Of a stretch of 7,031 nt of DNA, positions 5,734-7,031 are shown piece after piece. The DNA is taken from contig CAKPGD010000058.1 of NCBI GenBank assembly GCA_934154515.1, forward strand, positions 1 through 7,031. Direction: 5' to 3'. The stretch's first letter is position 1. The number at the start of each line of letters is the position of its first letter. The position numbers were made by a program, and so were the translations under genes. Source of the stretch: an uncultured Clostridia bacterium. Its GTDB lineage: Bacteria; Bacillota; Clostridia; TANB77; CAG-508. The notes under the pieces are model-generated. The model had not been told where the DNA came from. It ran no database searches and saw only the letters and a program-made list of their open reading frames with translations.

Positions 5734-7031
5734 AATATTGCAATTTTCTTTTCCTACTATTTCTTCTATTTCTCTTAGTATTTGCTCATTTGCAAATATT
5801 CCGCCTGCTTGCATTATTTTTTCTTCATTTAATATTTTTACTGCACAATTATTTCTGTCTCCTGTAAAGAATTTTAATGCACCTCTTAACTTATCTTTTT
5901 GTGCTTTTGTTAGATTTGTTATATTTATTGTTATTTCTTTCTTTTGCATAATTTCTAATTGTTGTTTTTCTATTGCTTTAGTTGAATTATTGTTAGCATT
6001 ATTTTTTACTTCGTTTATGACTTCATTGAAGTCTTGTATTTTGTTTGCAATTATTGTTACATTTCCTTCATCTTCTCGTATACTTAAACGACCTTCTATC
6101 ATAACAATGTTATCTTCTATTAAACTATTTCCGGCTGCTTGGTACGCATTTTCAAATGCTATTACTTCCATACTTCCATATAGATCTTCCACTGTTATAA
6201 ATGCCATAATTTTGTTGTTTTTAGTAAATTTTTTCTTTATGCTGTTTATTATTCCTGCAAATTTGACTTGTTGTCCATCTTTATATGACATCTTTCCTGT
6301 TTCAAGATATTCATCTAAGTCTTCACGTATTTTTAATGTATTTATATTAGTATTTTTTTCTATTTGCTCCCTTATTTCTTCTAAAGGGTGCCCCGATATA
6401 TAAAGTCCTAACATTTCTTTTTCCATTGCTAAAAGTTCTTTTTCTGTATATTCTTTTAATGTTGTAAAATTATATTTTAGTTTTTCTAGTTCATCATTAT
6501 TGCTTTCTTCTTCATTGTTTTCTCCTAGTCCTCCTAAGTCAAACATTGAGACTTGTCCCTTAAAGTTTTTTCTAGAAGAATCTGATATTGAATCTATTAT
6601 TCCTTCAAAAGAAGCCATTAAAGTACTTCTTGTTTGTTCAAATTCATCAAAAGCTCCTGCTTTTATTAAGCTTTCTATACATTTTTTATTTACCGCTTCA
6701 TTTTGGATTCTTTCACAAAAATCTGTAAATGATTTATATTTTCCATTTTTTGTTCTTTCTTCTACTATCGCATTTATAGCACTAATTCCAACATTTTTTA
6801 TACTTCCAAGTCCGAAACGTATTTTTCCATTATCTACTGTAAATTTAGTATAGCTTCTATTTATGTCTGGTTTTAATATTTCTATTTTTAATCTCTTACA
6901 TTCATCTATGTAGTAAGGAACTTTATCTAAATTTCCTAGGAAACTGTTTAATGTTGCTGCCATAAATTCTTCTGGATAATATGCTTTTAAATATGCTGTT
7001 CTATATGCTACAACTGCATAACATGCTGCAT
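5731..7031 (-). CDS. dnaE: DNA polymerase III alpha subunit DnaE, C-terminal part (5' end beyond right edge)
   Basis: The last 432 residues of the replicative polymerase alpha subunit. The frame stays open to the right edge: AYRTAYLKAYYPEEF precedes the Met at 6963, and that join is a conserved DnaE block, so 6963 is not a start. The PHP and catalytic palm regions with their aspartates lie outside the window. Seen here, counted from that Met, are the helix-hairpin-helix region (about 45-106: FGLGSIKNVG, SLIKAGAFDEF), the clamp-binding motif QVSMF (137-141), the conserved block LGLYISGHPLEEI (185-197) and an OB fold (about 232-310: VKFAGII, FITVEDLYGSMEVIAF, VMIEGRLS). An Asn-rich linker (about 315-330) and the C-terminal domain ending GKENCNI complete it. 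This order matches DnaE1 rather than Gram-positive PolC, which carries an inserted exonuclease. It ends with TAG and has no classical terminator. Confidence 0.96.
   Translation of the reverse strand, partial: AACYAVVAYRTAYLKAYYPEEFMAATLNSFLGNLDKVPYYIDECKRLKIEILKPDINRSYTKFTVDNGKIRFGLGSIKNVGISAINAIVEERTKNGKYKSFTDFCERIQNEAVNKKCIESLIKAGAFDEFEQTRSTLMASFEGIIDSISDSSRKNFKGQVSMFDLGGLGENNEEESNNDELEKLKYNFTTLKEYTEKELLAMEKEMLGLYISGHPLEEIREQIEKNTNINTLKIREDLDEYLETGKMSYKDGQQVKFAGIINSIKKKFTKNNKIMAFITVEDLYGSMEVIAFENAYQAAGNSLIEDNIVMIEGRLSIREDEGNVTIIANKIQDFNEVINEVKNNANNNSTKAIEKQQLEIMQKKEITINITNLTKAQKDKLRGALKFFTGDRNNCAVKILNEEKIMQAGGIFANEQILREIEEIVGKENCNI

Noticed and set aside
5738..6403. Long plus-strand open frame (221 codons) opposite dnaE
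   Set aside because: It mirrors the well-conserved dnaE frame on the other strand, has a low-complexity Phe/Ser/Ile-rich translation and no ribosome site. Low GC makes such shadows common.
6500..6853. Plus-strand open frame opposite dnaE
   Set aside because: It is a shadow of the helix-hairpin-helix coding region, with no SD and no independent support.

Overview
The window is strongly AT-rich and every convincing gene lies on the minus strand, so it is read right to left. The low GC, Shine-Dalgarno sites (AAGGAGG, AGGAG), consensus-like sigma-A promoters, a DnaE-type polymerase III and a miaB-mutS pair point to a low-GC Firmicute, most likely a clostridial lineage. No species can be named from the sequence alone.

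Layout in the direction of transcription: the 3' part of dnaE (replicative polymerase alpha subunit) enters from the right edge and ends at 5731. A 128-base spacer holds a direct repeat, an imperfect dyad and a perfect-consensus promoter, followed by a 50-residue single-pass membrane protein (5450-5602) that I do not recognise. Next comes rpmE (ribosomal protein L31, zinc-binding form, 5124-5324) with its own promoter and a clear terminator. A 116-residue basic, coiled-coil-like protein of unknown function (4563-4913) follows. It is an isolated unit with its own promoter and terminator, and its codon use differs from its neighbours. After its terminator a strong promoter drives miaB (TTG start) and mutS, 15 bases apart, which end in a hairpin at 335-363. 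A separate promoter then starts a TPR-repeat protein that runs off the left edge.

The identified genes serve information processing: replication (DnaE), mismatch recognition (MutS), tRNA modification next to the anticodon (MiaB) and the ribosome (L31). DnaE and MutS both carry visible sliding-clamp-binding pentapeptides. No mobile element, CRISPR array, tRNA or rRNA was seen, and no stretch over 300 bases lacks a gene. Nothing here amounts to a clear new system. The parts most worth a second look are the isolated 116-residue gene with the repeat element upstream of it, and the 50-residue membrane protein behind a perfect promoter.
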